Part shown: positions 1 through 8,245 of the stretch, one piece after another | Layout: each line of letters begins with the position of its first letter | Position numbering within the stretch: position 1 is the stretch's first letter | NCBI GenBank assembly: GCA_903844645.1 | Contig: CAIMUP010000069.1 | Location: 1-44,647 of the forward strand | Origin: an uncultured Bacteroidota bacterium | Lineage (GTDB): Bacteria > Bacteroidota > Bacteroidia > AKYH767-A > JABDAW01 | Direction of reading: 5' to 3' | Length of the DNA stretch: 44,647 nucleotides | The notes under the pieces: generated by a model | Told to the model about the DNA's origin: nothing | The model's database searches: none | Seen by the model: the letters and a program-made list of their open reading frames with translations, nothing else | Translations under genes and position numbers: made by a program

Positions 1-506
1 AGCTTTCGAAGGATCAACAGGCAAAGGGGTGCTTCCGACAGCATCCATGCTCATTTGAATTTGATGAGGACCGGTTCCTTTCATGCGATACAAACAAGAG
101 TTTGGAAACGGTCCATCCAGCAATTCATCCTGACGAGGACCTTTACTGGTATGTGTTTTCAACTCCATATCAAAACTATCAACGATTTCCTCAACATGGG
201 CTTCGTTTGCAGGATCATTAACCAATGCTTGCGCCTTTAAACGATAAGATTCGATGTCGCCATCCATGATGCTTACTTTTCCATCACGCTGCGCAATGGT
301 TTTGGTAGGCGGGATGGTTTTTGTTGCTGCCTCATAATCGGTAGCATCTTTAATATGATTCGCAAAATCCACAATCAAAGGACTGGGCGTGTACCAATCC
401 AGGTGCTGGTACCTATTGCTGCTTTAATGGAGTTGGCTTTAGCAATTTTGCCGGTTACATCTCTTGGTTCGTGAACCACTACTTCGTATTTTGGGTGCAT
501 GCTCAT
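1..506 (-). pseudogene. Unrecognised protein, partial, with an apparent frameshift
   Basis: Reading minus from the ATG at 504-506, the product begins MSMHPKYEVVVHEPRDVTG and stops at 375-377. Another minus frame opens at about 424 and stays open to the window edge, with convincing protein sequence (for example LDWYTPSPLIVDFANHIK, then KAQALVNDPANEAHVEEIVD). The two halves join if one base is missing between about 377 and 424. I see no slippery heptamer there that would suggest programmed frameshifting, so a real disruption or a sequencing error is more likely. A -7 box lies at 553-560. I do not recognise the family. The downstream end is outside the window. Confidence 0.55.
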
Positions 507-552
507 TTTTTTATTTATTATTTTTTAGTCTTTATTTTTTTAATTCAGGGGG

Positions 553-560
553 CAAAGATA
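553..560 (-). promoter_or_regulatory. -7 promoter box TATCTTTG
   Basis: The minus strand reads TATCTTTG, a full match to the Bacteroidota -7 element TAnnTTTG, about 47 bases before the ATG at 506. No clear -33 TTTG is seen. Confidence 0.55.
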
Positions 561-577
561 TATATATATTTGATAAC

Positions 578-1156
578 CTAATCGGCAATGATGTCCGACA
601 GCTTTAACTCAAAGCCTGGCAAAACATCATCGCCTGTAAGAATTTCTTCGAATGACTTTTTGATAATTTCGGAATTGGGTTTGTAGATATAGGTTGTTCT
701 TTCAGAGGGATCAACTAACCAGCCGAGCTTGCAACCATTTTCCATCCAGCAGTCCATCTTTGCCTGCTGCTTTTTTAATGTATCTGACTTTGACCGAACT
801 TCTATAATAAACTCGGGGCAGAGATAAGGGAATTTCTCTTGATCAATTTCCGGTATTTTAGCAATTTGTTCATTGCTAACCCATGCCACATCCGGTGCAA
901 ACATGGAACCGTCCGGTAAATAATATCCGCCACTTGGTCCGGTTATCTCACCTAATTGGGTTTTATCATTCCAAATCGCAACCTTGGTAATAATTTTTGT
1001 CTCCTTAACGCTTATCAATCGTCCTGTTGGTGCCATAATGATTATATTTTTATGTTTATCTCTTTCAAATCTGATGTCCCTATTTTCATCACAAAGTTGA
1101 AAAAACTGATCATCGGTAAGATTCAGAGAATTTGTTTGAATGATTATTTCTTCCAT
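578..1156 (-). CDS. Uma2 family (DUF820) predicted nuclease-fold protein
   Basis: 192 residues, the usual Uma2 length. Uma2 proteins share a PD-(D/E)XK restriction-endonuclease-like fold, but their biological role is unsettled. Visible landmarks are the APDVAWV motif with Asp89, the FIIEVRSKSDT motif with Glu119, and a late GWLVDP strand followed by TYIYKP, all in the expected order. No signal peptide, so it is probably cytoplasmic. It is monocistronic: a -7 box lies 23 bases upstream, the purQ-asnS operon ends at 1207 behind it, and the frameshifted gene follows 71 bases downstream. Bacteroidota and cyanobacteria often carry many stand-alone Uma2 copies, so no partner gene is expected. Confidence 0.85.
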   Translation of the reverse strand: MEEIIIQTNSLNLTDDQFFQLCDENRDIRFERDKHKNIIIMAPTGRLISVKETKIITKVAIWNDKTQLGEITGPSGGYYLPDGSMFAPDVAWVSNEQIAKIPEIDQEKFPYLCPEFIIEVRSKSDTLKKQQAKMDCWMENGCKLGWLVDPSERTTYIYKPNSEIIKKSFEEILTGDDVLPGFELKLSDIIAD

Positions 1157-1178
1157 TTGTTTGTTTTTATTAAGATTG

Positions 1179-1186
1179 CAAAGATA
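1179..1186 (-). promoter_or_regulatory. -7 promoter box TATCTTTG for the Uma2 gene
   Basis: Minus strand TATCTTTG, 23 bases before the ATG at 1156. It lies in the 50-base gap after the asnS stop and gives the Uma2 gene its own promoter. Confidence 0.6.
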
Positions 1187-1206
1187 TTAAAAGTAATGGG
1201 ATGAGT

Positions 1207-2604
1207 TTAAAATTCCGCGTTCTTCGGTGTCCGTGGGAATGGAATCACATCGCGGATATTTCCCATTCCGGTGACGAATAAAATCAGTCGTTCGAAGCCT
1301 AATCCGAAGCCGGCATGTGGGCAAGTGCCGTATTTGCGGGTTTCGAGATACCACCATACATCTTTTTCGTGGATGCCCATCTCGCGGATGCGCATTAATA
1401 ATTTATCGTGGTCTTCCTCGCGCTGCGAACCGCCAATGATTTCGCCGATGCCGGGGAAGAGAACGTCCATCGCTTTTACGGTCTTTCCGTCTTCTGAAAG
1501 TTTCATGTAGAAGGCTTTTATTTGCTTGGGATAATGGGTGAGAATGACCGGGCGTTTGAAGTGTTTCTCGACTAAATATCGTTCGTGTTCTGACTGCAAA
1601 TCAGCACCCCAATCCACCGGAAATTCGAAGGGATGATTGCTCTCTTTTAATATCTCCACGGCTTGGGTATAAGTCAGTCGCTCGAAGCTTTCTTCCACCA
1701 CAAAACGGAGGCGGGAGAGCAACTCGTTTTCGTACATCTTCTCGAGGAATTCCAAATCATCCATGCAATGCGTGAGGGCATAATTGATGAGGTATTTCAG
1801 GAAGTCCTCTGCGAGATCCATGTTATCCACTAGGTCATTGAAAGCAACCTCCGGCTCAATCATCCAGAACTCGGCAAGATGTCTCGCGGTATTGGAATTC
1901 TCGGCTCGGAATGTCGGACCGAAAGTATAAACTTTCGTCAATGCCAATGCCGCCAACTCCGCTTCCAACTGCCCGGAAACAGTGAGGTTGGTTTCCTTGC
2001 CAAAGAAATCTTCAGCGTAATTCACTGCACCGGTTTCTGTCTTGGGAGGATTGATTGGATCAAGTGTAGTTACGCGAAACATTGCACCTGCACCTTCTGC
2101 ATCAGAGCCTGTAATAATAGGAGAATGGATGTTATAAAAACCATTATCATTAAAGTATTTATGAATGGCATAAGACATCGCGTGACGAATGCGCAACACT
2201 GCCCCGAAAGTATTGGTACGAGGGCGAAGATGAGCAATCTCACGAAGGAATTCCAGTGTATGACCTTTCTTTTGCAGCGGATAAACTTCGGCATCTGCAG
2301 TACCATAAACTTCGATAGTCGTCGCTTGTATTTCTACCGATTGTCCCTGTCCCTGGCTCTGAACTAATGTGCCTGTAACGGAAATGCAGGAGCCGGTAGT
2401 GATCAGTTTAATCATGTTCTCATCGAAGTTCGCAAGTTCTGCCACGATTTGAATTCCATGAATAATGGAGCCATCATTGAGGTTAATAAAAGCTAATGAT
2501 TTATTGCCGCGTTTGGTGCGTACCCAGCCTTTCACGTTCACTTCAATGTTGAATTCTTTCGCATGAAGCAGTTCTTTAATGGGAGTTCTTTTTATTGGAT
2601 ACAT
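1207..2604 (-). CDS. asnS: Asparaginyl-tRNA synthetase
   Basis: 465 residues, full length for bacterial AsnRS, which charges tRNA-Asn with asparagine in the cytoplasm. An N-terminal OB-fold anticodon-binding domain (about residues 20-105, with [10 protein letters not shown]) precedes a class II catalytic core. Motif 2 reads [17 protein letters not shown]; the AENS and EFWM elements mark AsnRS rather than AspRS. Motif 3 is GFGLGFERL, followed by the AsnRS-type ending [10 protein letters not shown]. It starts 9 bases after the purQ stop, so the two are probably co-transcribed. With AsnRS encoded here, the GatB in this window is more likely needed for Gln-tRNA-Gln than for Asn-tRNA-Asn (inference). 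Confidence 0.97.
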   Translation of the reverse strand: MYPIKRTPIKELLHAKEFNIEVNVKGWVRTKRGNKSLAFINLNDGSIIHGIQIVAELANFDENMIKLITTGSCISVTGTLVQSQGQGQSVEIQATTIEVYGTADAEVYPLQKKGHTLEFLREIAHLRPRTNTFGAVLRIRHAMSYAIHKYFNDNGFYNIHSPIITGSDAEGAGAMFRVTTLDPINPPKTETGAVNYAEDFFGKETNLTVSGQLEAELAALALTKVYTFGPTFRAENSNTARHLAEFWMIEPEVAFNDLVDNMDLAEDFLKYLINYALTHCMDDLEFLEKMYENELLSRLRFVVEESFERLTYTQAVEILKESNHPFEFPVDWGADLQSEHERYLVEKHFKRPVILTHYPKQIKAFYMKLSEDGKTVKAMDVLFPGIGEIIGGSQREEDHDKLLMRIREMGIHEKDVWWYLETRKYGTCPHAGFGLGFERLILFVTGMGNIRDVIPFPRTPKNAEF

Positions 2605-2613
2605 ACTAATATA

Positions 2614-3312
2614 TTATATAAATTTCAAAACAGCGTTTAACATGGAATCCAAAATAACCTTGGCAGAAGTATTGCCCAATTCAGCATCAGAAGCACGTTC
2701 CGGATGCGGCATCATTCCAAAGACATTACGACCTTCATTGCAGACACCGGCAATGTTTTCAATCGCACCATTGGGATTAGATTCGGGAGTAATATTTCCA
2801 TCCGCATCGCAATAACGAAAGAGGACTTGTTTGTTTTCATTCAACTTCTTGAGCGTGGCTTCATCAGCATAATAAGAACCTTCGCCATGCGCAATAGGAA
2901 CCTTGATAACTTGATTATGTTCAATCATCGAAGTTACCAAAGCATCATAAGTTTGAGCTTTGATGTGAACATTTTTACAGATGAATTTATGATTGGTATT
3001 ATGCAACAAAGCACCTGGTAATAAACCAGCCTCACAAAGCACCTGGAAGCCATTGCATACACCAAAAACCAGCCCGCCTTTGTTTGCGAATTCAATCACA
3101 TTTTCCATAATCGGAGAGAAGCGCGCAATAGCTCCAGAACGAAGATAATCGCCAAAAGAAAACCCACCGGGAAGGATGATCATATCGCAGTTTTGCAAGT
3201 CGTGGTCTTTATGCCAAAGTTCCACAACATCCAGCTCCATCAAGTCTTTCAAGACATAAATCATATCCTGATCACAATTAGAACCAGGGAAAATTACTAC
3301 ACCAAATTTCAT
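2614..3312 (-). CDS. purQ: Phosphoribosylformylglycinamidine synthase subunit PurQ
   Basis: 232 residues. This is the glutaminase subunit of the PurLQS complex in de novo purine synthesis; it releases ammonia from glutamine to form FGAM. It shows the class I glutamine amidotransferase triad: Cys86 in FGVCNGFQ, and His203 and Glu205 in MPHPERASD. The N terminus MKFGVVIFPGSNCD and the oxyanion segment PGGFSFGDYLRSGA are typical of PurQ. It is first in a two-gene unit with asnS. The small PurQ means this organism uses the split PurL/PurQ/PurS enzyme; purS and purL are not in the window. Confidence 0.96.
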   Translation of the reverse strand: MKFGVVIFPGSNCDQDMIYVLKDLMELDVVELWHKDHDLQNCDMIILPGGFSFGDYLRSGAIARFSPIMENVIEFANKGGLVFGVCNGFQVLCEAGLLPGALLHNTNHKFICKNVHIKAQTYDALVTSMIEHNQVIKVPIAHGEGSYYADEATLKKLNENKQVLFRYCDADGNITPESNPNGAIENIAGVCNEGRNVFGMMPHPERASDAELGNTSAKVILDSMLNAVLKFI

Positions 3313-3337
3313 ATCGTTTTTATTAGTTATTCGGCTG

Positions 3338-3345
3338 CAAATCTA
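3338..3345 (-). promoter_or_regulatory. -7 promoter box TAGATTTG for purQ-asnS
   Basis: Minus strand TAGATTTG, 26 bases before the purQ ATG, inside the divergent gap with the sigma factor gene. Confidence 0.6.
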
Positions 3346-3512
3346 CTAAAAGGGTTTGAAGTTTAAAGGCTAAGGTTTAAAGTTGTGATACATTATACCC
3401 ATTATACCTCCATCCCTTTCACCCTTTATTCTTTTGTAAGATTGTAACCATAAATTTAAATTTTCGTTAAAGGCTTCAGTTACGAGAATGGAACATTAAT
3501 ACGCATGATACA

Positions 3513-4376
3513 ATGAGACAGCTAAAAATTATTAAACAAGTGACCAACCGCGAGACGGTTTCGCTTGACAAGTATCTTTCTGAAATAGCAAAAGTAGAAC
3601 TCCTAAACCTGGATCAGGAAGTTGAGTTGGTAAAGAAAATAAGGAACGGCGACATGAAGGCTTTGGAACGCCTTACTAAGGCTAACCTGCGATTCGTGGT
3701 GTCTGTTTCGAAGCAATATCAGAACCAAGGATTGACATTGGGAGATTTAATTAATGAAGGTAACCTTGGCTTGATTAAGGCGGCTCAAAAGTTCGATGAG
3801 ACGCGAGGATTTAAGTTTATTTCCTACGCCGTTTGGTGGATTCGGCAATCTATTTTGCAGGCTCTTGCAGAAAATTCTCGAATCGTACGATTGCCCTTGA
3901 ATCGCATCGGAGCTATCAGTAAAATCCGTAAGGTTTACGATAAATTAGAGCAAGAATTTGAGCGCGAGCCTTCGGCAAATGAACTTTCTGATGTATTAAA
4001 TATTGATGAGAGCGATATTCGCGATGCCTTGCGGATGTCGAAGCGCCACCTTTCGATGGATGCTCCGGTAACGGAAGATGAGGAAAGCAATATGCTTGAT
4101 TTTTTGGAAAGTAACGACCCGAATACTCCCGATTTGGAGTTATTAAAAGAGTCATTATGCAAGGATTTAGCCCGAGCATTGGCGACATTGTCGAAGAAAG
4201 AATCGGAAATAATTCACGATTTCTACGGATTAAATGCGCAGATACCATTAACAATGGAAGAACTTGCGATAAAATACGACCTGTCCCAAGAGCGGATTCG
4301 TCAGATCAAAGAGAAGGGATTGAGGCGGCTGAAACACACCTCGCGCAGCAATGTGCTGAAGGCTTACTTAGGATAA
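3513..4376 (+). CDS. rpoD: Primary RNA polymerase sigma factor (RpoD/SigA, Bacteroidota type)
   Basis: 287 residues, without the acidic region 1.1 of proteobacterial sigma-70, as is usual for the Bacteroidota housekeeping sigma. Region 1.2 contains SLDKYLSEIAKVELL. Region 2 includes GLTLGDLINEGNLGL and then FISYAVWWIRQSI, the -10 reading and melting element. Region 3 covers KVYDKLEQEFEREPSANEL. Region 4 ends with the helix-turn-helix LSQERIRQIKEKGLRRLK. This is the factor expected to read the TAnnTTTG boxes listed here. It is monocistronic and followed by a strong hairpin terminator. Confidence 0.95.
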   Translation: MRQLKIIKQVTNRETVSLDKYLSEIAKVELLNLDQEVELVKKIRNGDMKALERLTKANLRFVVSVSKQYQNQGLTLGDLINEGNLGLIKAAQKFDETRGFKFISYAVWWIRQSILQALAENSRIVRLPLNRIGAISKIRKVYDKLEQEFEREPSANELSDVLNIDESDIRDALRMSKRHLSMDAPVTEDEESNMLDFLESNDPNTPDLELLKESLCKDLARALATLSKKESEIIHDFYGLNAQIPLTMEELAIKYDLSQERIRQIKEKGLRRLKHTSRSNVLKAYLG

Positions 4377-4408
4377 TTTGTTTAATTTGTTTAGTTATTT
4401 GTTTAGAG

Positions 4409-4437
4409 AGAGGACTTCCCCGAGTCCTCTTTTTTTT
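4409..4437 (+). terminator. Rho-independent terminator after rpoD
   Basis: An 8-bp perfect stem, AGAGGACT (4409-4416) with AGTCCTCT (4423-4430), has a 6-base loop and is followed by a T run to 4437. It lies 33 bases past the rpoD stop. Confidence 0.9.
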
Positions 4438-4708
4438 GTCCCTATTCCCAGCGATTATTTTTAAAAATTCGTGTTGGATCGTTTCTGTTATTTTATTAAA
4501 TAATACGATTTTTCAGTGTCGTGATGGTTTCATTCCCCAAGTTCATTCTGTAAGATTTATCCAAAATTAGCGGAAACTTTTGTCGCCTTCGCGGGCTTCC
4601 AGGAATTTTCTCCAAAGCCGGATTTCGATCTTCATTACATACCGATAAAAGTGATTAATAAGATGATATAATGCTATTTATGGGTTTTACTTCGTGGTTT
4701 AGTTTATG
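4438..4708. other. Spacer between convergent genes; no clear gene
   Basis: No convincing gene. On the minus strand a 36-codon stretch without an ATG at its head (about 4568-4675) reads like protein (LYHLINHFYRYVMKIEI) and may be a remnant or a tiny gene starting at an internal ATG. The evidence is too weak to call it. Confidence 0.4.
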
Positions 4709-4813
4709 CCAAAACGTAAACACCTTTTACCAAAACGTAAACACCTTTTACCAAAACTTAAACAAGCTTTACCAAAACTTAAACATGTTTTTCCAAAACT
4801 TAAACAGTGTTTG
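4709..4813. repeat. 21-bp tandem array, 5 units
   Basis: Five contiguous 21-bp units begin at 4709, 4730, 4751, 4772 and 4793. Each starts CCAAAAC(G/T)TAAACA and ends in a variable T-rich tail. The tail tends to complement the AAACA of its own unit (AAACATGTTT in unit 4, AAACAGTGTTT in unit 5), so each unit carries a small dyad. The array lies between the convergent rpoD and DUF5723 genes. Units do not match any other array in the window, but the period does. Confidence 0.95.
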
Positions 4814-4876
4814 AGAAAATTTCGGGTAGGTTTTATGATTTTAACCCCTGGAAAAGTTGGAGCTAATGTTATTTAA

Positions 4877-6232
4877 TTAAAAGAAAGTGGCGGTGAAGCT
4901 AATCGTCAAATCGGTGCCTGTGGCGAGGTGGCTGAACATTAATCCTCCTAAATTATCGGAGCCGATGCTGATTCTTTTTCGCGACCAATAAAGGCTGGCA
5001 TAAGGACCGAAAACGAAGCGATTGTATCCGCCATAAGCGGTGGACATGCCGAGGTTCAGGGTGTGCCCGAAGCTGTGGGTGTACCCTCCGGCAATGAAGG
5101 GATTGACCGTGGTTCCGGGCAAATTGCTGAAGCCCTGGATGTAGGTCAGGAAGACGGAATTCATGGCGTAATCGCCCTTTTTGGTGTCTGTAATTATCTG
5201 TTGAAATTCGGCAAGGAGGTTGATTTTTGGGCTTACCGGTATCTTGTAAGAACCGCCTGGGGTTATTTGTGGAATGAAAATAGTGGTCAGCTGGTTGGGG
5301 TCAATTTTGATGTCTCCAAAGAGGTTGCTGACGATGGCTCCGGTGTAGTTTTCGAGGGAATCTTTGTGGTAAGAAACGATGTCTTTGTCGAATGTTACGA
5401 AGTTCAAATCGGTCAAACTGGCGGCAAAAGTGAGGTTTGAATTTGGATAATATGAGAGGCTTAAATCGAACCCGTAGCCCTTGCCAGCGGGGTTGAAGAG
5501 GTCGAAATTTTCATTGGCTCTCGAGGTTTTAATGTCATAATTGAAGCCGACCGCGACGGTGTCGCCAAGGGAAGTGGTGCGGATGGAAAAATCTTTATTG
5601 GTCATGTACATGGAGCCAATTCCTTGAATATATTTTGCGCGGATGCCTACTCGCAGTTCCTTTTCGTGCTCATCGCCAAAGATGGTGAAGGCACTCCCAA
5701 ACGCGTATTCTCGGATATAATTTACGTTGATCGCAAAGGGATCGAGCTGCACCGTTTGCCCTCGGAACTGGTAATTTCCGTGCCACATTAGCTTCGCCAT
5801 ATTTTGCGAAAGCACCATGTTTGAAGCCACTTTGTCATCCACCGAAAGCGTGAAGACGACATGCTTTTCATCCTTCGGGGTGTTGTATTGATATGCCAAA
5901 GCGAAGACCTGCATGTCCTGCCCGAAGCCAAGAATATTGTCTCCCTTGAGCTTGCTGATAATGGTATTTACTTGCGCATTGTTGATTTCTTTATTTTTGT
6001 TGAGGTCTTGAATGGAGCCATAGTCGAACGTATTATTTCCGAGCCATACATAGTAATTCATACCTGCCTGAATATGATGTTTGCCGAGGTCAAGCTCGGA
6101 AGTAAACATCCGATTATTGATGTCGTGCTGGCTGTTATAAAAGGTTCCGATGTTGTATTGTCCAAAGGAATTGGCTGCTAAAAAGAGCAAGCCAAGGGCG
6201 AGAAGCAGGGTATTAAGATTTATATTTTTCAT
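4877..6232 (-). CDS. DUF5723 family predicted outer-membrane protein
   Basis: 451 residues. A Sec signal peptide covers residues 1 to about 24 (LLLALGLLFLAANSFGQ), then a mature start resembling other DUF5723 proteins (NSQHDINNRMFTSELDLGKHH). The rest alternates polar and hydrophobic beta-strand segments and ends LTISFTATFF; a terminal aromatic residue is typical of beta-barrels handed to the BAM complex. The function of DUF5723 is not known. The preceding lipoprotein gene stops 17 bases upstream, so the two probably form an operon and may act together at the outer membrane (inference). Confidence 0.75.
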   Translation of the reverse strand: MKNINLNTLLLALGLLFLAANSFGQYNIGTFYNSQHDINNRMFTSELDLGKHHIQAGMNYYVWLGNNTFDYGSIQDLNKNKEINNAQVNTIISKLKGDNILGFGQDMQVFALAYQYNTPKDEKHVVFTLSVDDKVASNMVLSQNMAKLMWHGNYQFRGQTVQLDPFAINVNYIREYAFGSAFTIFGDEHEKELRVGIRAKYIQGIGSMYMTNKDFSIRTTSLGDTVAVGFNYDIKTSRANENFDLFNPAGKGYGFDLSLSYYPNSNLTFAASLTDLNFVTFDKDIVSYHKDSLENYTGAIVSNLFGDIKIDPNQLTTIFIPQITPGGSYKIPVSPKINLLAEFQQIITDTKKGDYAMNSVFLTYIQGFSNLPGTTVNPFIAGGYTHSFGHTLNLGMSTAYGGYNRFVFGPYASLYWSRKRISIGSDNLGGLMFSHLATGTDLTISFTATFF

Positions 6233-6249
6233 GATGTGTGTTGTTTCGA

Positions 6250-7275
6250 TTAATTTAATTTGACTTGCAGATGTCCTACTAATAACAGCTTGATGGCATC
6301 GTTTTTCGATAAGGTAATACCCTGGGCCCCATTCTTAACTCTAAGGTTGGAATATATGAATCTTGAATCAACCAAGTGCTTCAACTTAATATCCGTGAAC
6401 GTAAAAACGAGGGAAGCTAAACTGGGTTGTGTTGAACTTGTTCGCTGTGGAATAAAAGTTCCACCATCGAAAAGGGAATCTATAATGGTGTGATCAGCCC
6501 TTAAAAAATAAAACTGAAGATTCATATTAAACGGCAACCCATTGGTAATAAAAACAGTGATTGTGTCTTCGCCCAACATTTGAGTTTTTACCTTATATCC
6601 TTGCAAGCTAAACTCTGATGTGTCCCGTAATTCTAAAGTATCAGGAAGAATAGTGCAACCTGAAAGAGAAGCATTTTCAAGGAAAGCGGACACTGTAAAA
6701 CTTTCATTACCGGTAATATGTACTGCCCCATTACTGGCGGCTGTAGAGAGATTTGTAACGGTTAATAAGAGATCGTTTTCGATTGTTTTCCCTGACAGAT
6801 CAACACCTGTCGTATATTGATAATGCCCACCGTTTGCAGGGACATCAGCATTAAGCTGCACATGCATCAGGACAACGCCGCTTATAGAATCAGTCAACGT
6901 AATCCATGCCCCAGTCTTTAATGTTATAGGCATATTATTATCTAAAGTAAAATACAACATCCCGGTTTCTAATGTCAAAGCCTTGAAAGCATTAAACAAT
7001 TGAAAATGGAACGCAGGCAAGGTATCTATCGGACCTAATGCCGGAATCGGAAAGGTTCCCGTGGCAGTATCAATTTTACTGAATGTAATTGATGCAGCAC
7101 CTTTTAAAGTTTTCATCTGCACAATTTTGTTCCCGTTGGCGGAGGTGTTTACGAGGGGTCCTAAGAGATCCATATCCCAATTCGGGACGTTTACTGCATC
7201 AGGAGCGAATTTACAGGATGCCATTACCATCAGTAGCAGGCATGGTATCAGGAGTTTTTGTTTCATCTTTTTCAT
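6250..7275 (-). CDS. Predicted surface or outer-membrane lipoprotein, unrecognised family
   Basis: 341 residues. The signal peptide ends in a lipobox, MVMASC, with the lipidated Cys at about residue 21. The mature part begins KFAPDAVNVPNWDMDLLGPL and looks all-beta, rich in Thr, Leu and Asn. I do not recognise the domain. Two ATGs three codons apart (7275 and 7266) could both serve. A TAATTTCG box lies upstream at 7303-7310. It sits directly upstream of the DUF5723 barrel gene; lipoprotein plus barrel pairs are common in Bacteroidota envelope operons, but the role here is unknown. Confidence 0.8.
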   Translation of the reverse strand: MKKMKQKLLIPCLLLMVMASCKFAPDAVNVPNWDMDLLGPLVNTSANGNKIVQMKTLKGAASITFSKIDTATGTFPIPALGPIDTLPAFHFQLFNAFKALTLETGMLYFTLDNNMPITLKTGAWITLTDSISGVVLMHVQLNADVPANGGHYQYTTGVDLSGKTIENDLLLTVTNLSTAASNGAVHITGNESFTVSAFLENASLSGCTILPDTLELRDTSEFSLQGYKVKTQMLGEDTITVFITNGLPFNMNLQFYFLRADHTIIDSLFDGGTFIPQRTSSTQPSLASLVFTFTDIKLKHLVDSRFIYSNLRVKNGAQGITLSKNDAIKLLLVGHLQVKLN

Positions 7276-7302
7276 GGTGAATTATCTTTATTTTATTTAG
7301 GG

Positions 7303-7310
7303 CGAAATTA
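7303..7310 (-). promoter_or_regulatory. Possible -7 box TAATTTCG for the lipoprotein-DUF5723 pair
   Basis: One mismatch to TAnnTTTG, 28 bases before the ATG at 7275. The same variant occurs ahead of lpdA (40903-40910). Confidence 0.4.
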
Positions 7311-7359
7311 CAAAATTTTATTAAAGTCCTTTTGTACGAGGATTCGCCTTGAAAGTTTA

Positions 7360-8187
7360 TCAACGATATATAATCTCAAGCCGTGGGTTCACAATATTGA
7401 TATTTGTTGGAAGGGCGGTATAGATATCAATATACAAAGTCTCTAACTTATGAAGCTTTGAAATGCTCGAAGGGATGGAGAGAAGGATACCGCTATGAGC
7501 CAAGTCAAGTTCCACCATAACAGTTAATTGCCCAATCTCATCAGGTAATTCGGTTAATTGATTCTTGCCGACATAAAGAAACCGAATATGTTTCCAACTG
7601 CCTATTTCTTTAGGTAAAGCAGTTAGTTGGTTTTCTTCGAGATGAACCAACTCGAGGTAACCTAACTTCCCTATTTCTGGCGGTAAATATTTAATATAGT
7701 TATACATCATATCCAATTCGCGGAGTTCAAGCAAATCGCCCAGTTCTATTGGCAGGCTATCTATCCTATTATATTTAAACGAAAGCAGCCGAAGGCTTTG
7801 CAACTTCCCTATTTCGTGGGGCAACCGCTTTAGTTTATTGGCACTTAATACTAACTCTTCGAGGTTCTCCAGATTACCGATTTCCTTAGGGAGAGAATCC
7901 AATTTGTTTTCAAATATATTCAATCGTTTCAGGTGTTTTAGCATCCCGATTTCGGGGGGAAGGGTCTTGAGGTTATTATTATTCAGATCCAATTCAACGA
8001 GATTATGCAACTTCCCAATATCCGCAGACAACTCGCTAAGATGCTGATGCCCGAGCTTTAGTTTATACACATTCATAGAATCCATCACGGCTTCGTGGAG
8101 GTTATTAAAGGTGCGCCGAAAGCTCTGTGCATGGGCAAAGTGCATTAAAAGTAGCATCATTATAAGAAACAGTTTCTTGGAATTCAT
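7360..8187 (-). CDS. Secreted leucine-rich repeat protein
   Basis: 275 residues. A signal peptide (LFLIMMLLLMHFAHAQS) is followed by about eight or nine tandem leucine-rich repeats of 23 residues with the pattern LPxEIGxLxxLxxLxLxxNxL (for example LPKEIGNLENLEELVLSANKL). The C terminus drifts from the consensus (SIPSSISKLHKLETLYID). Such LRR proteins form curved solenoids that bind partners; no catalytic domain is present. It could be a periplasmic or surface adhesion or recognition module. It lies between gatB and the lipoprotein gene without obvious coupling to either. Confidence 0.9.
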   Translation of the reverse strand: MNSKKLFLIMMLLLMHFAHAQSFRRTFNNLHEAVMDSMNVYKLKLGHQHLSELSADIGKLHNLVELDLNNNNLKTLPPEIGMLKHLKRLNIFENKLDSLPKEIGNLENLEELVLSANKLKRLPHEIGKLQSLRLLSFKYNRIDSLPIELGDLLELRELDMMYNYIKYLPPEIGKLGYLELVHLEENQLTALPKEIGSWKHIRFLYVGKNQLTELPDEIGQLTVMVELDLAHSGILLSIPSSISKLHKLETLYIDIYTALPTNINIVNPRLEIIYR

Positions 8188-8245
8188 CTTCTTATTTATC
8201 GAATTCGGAATACTTGTTTTCTTATTAAATAGATGTTAGAACCCG

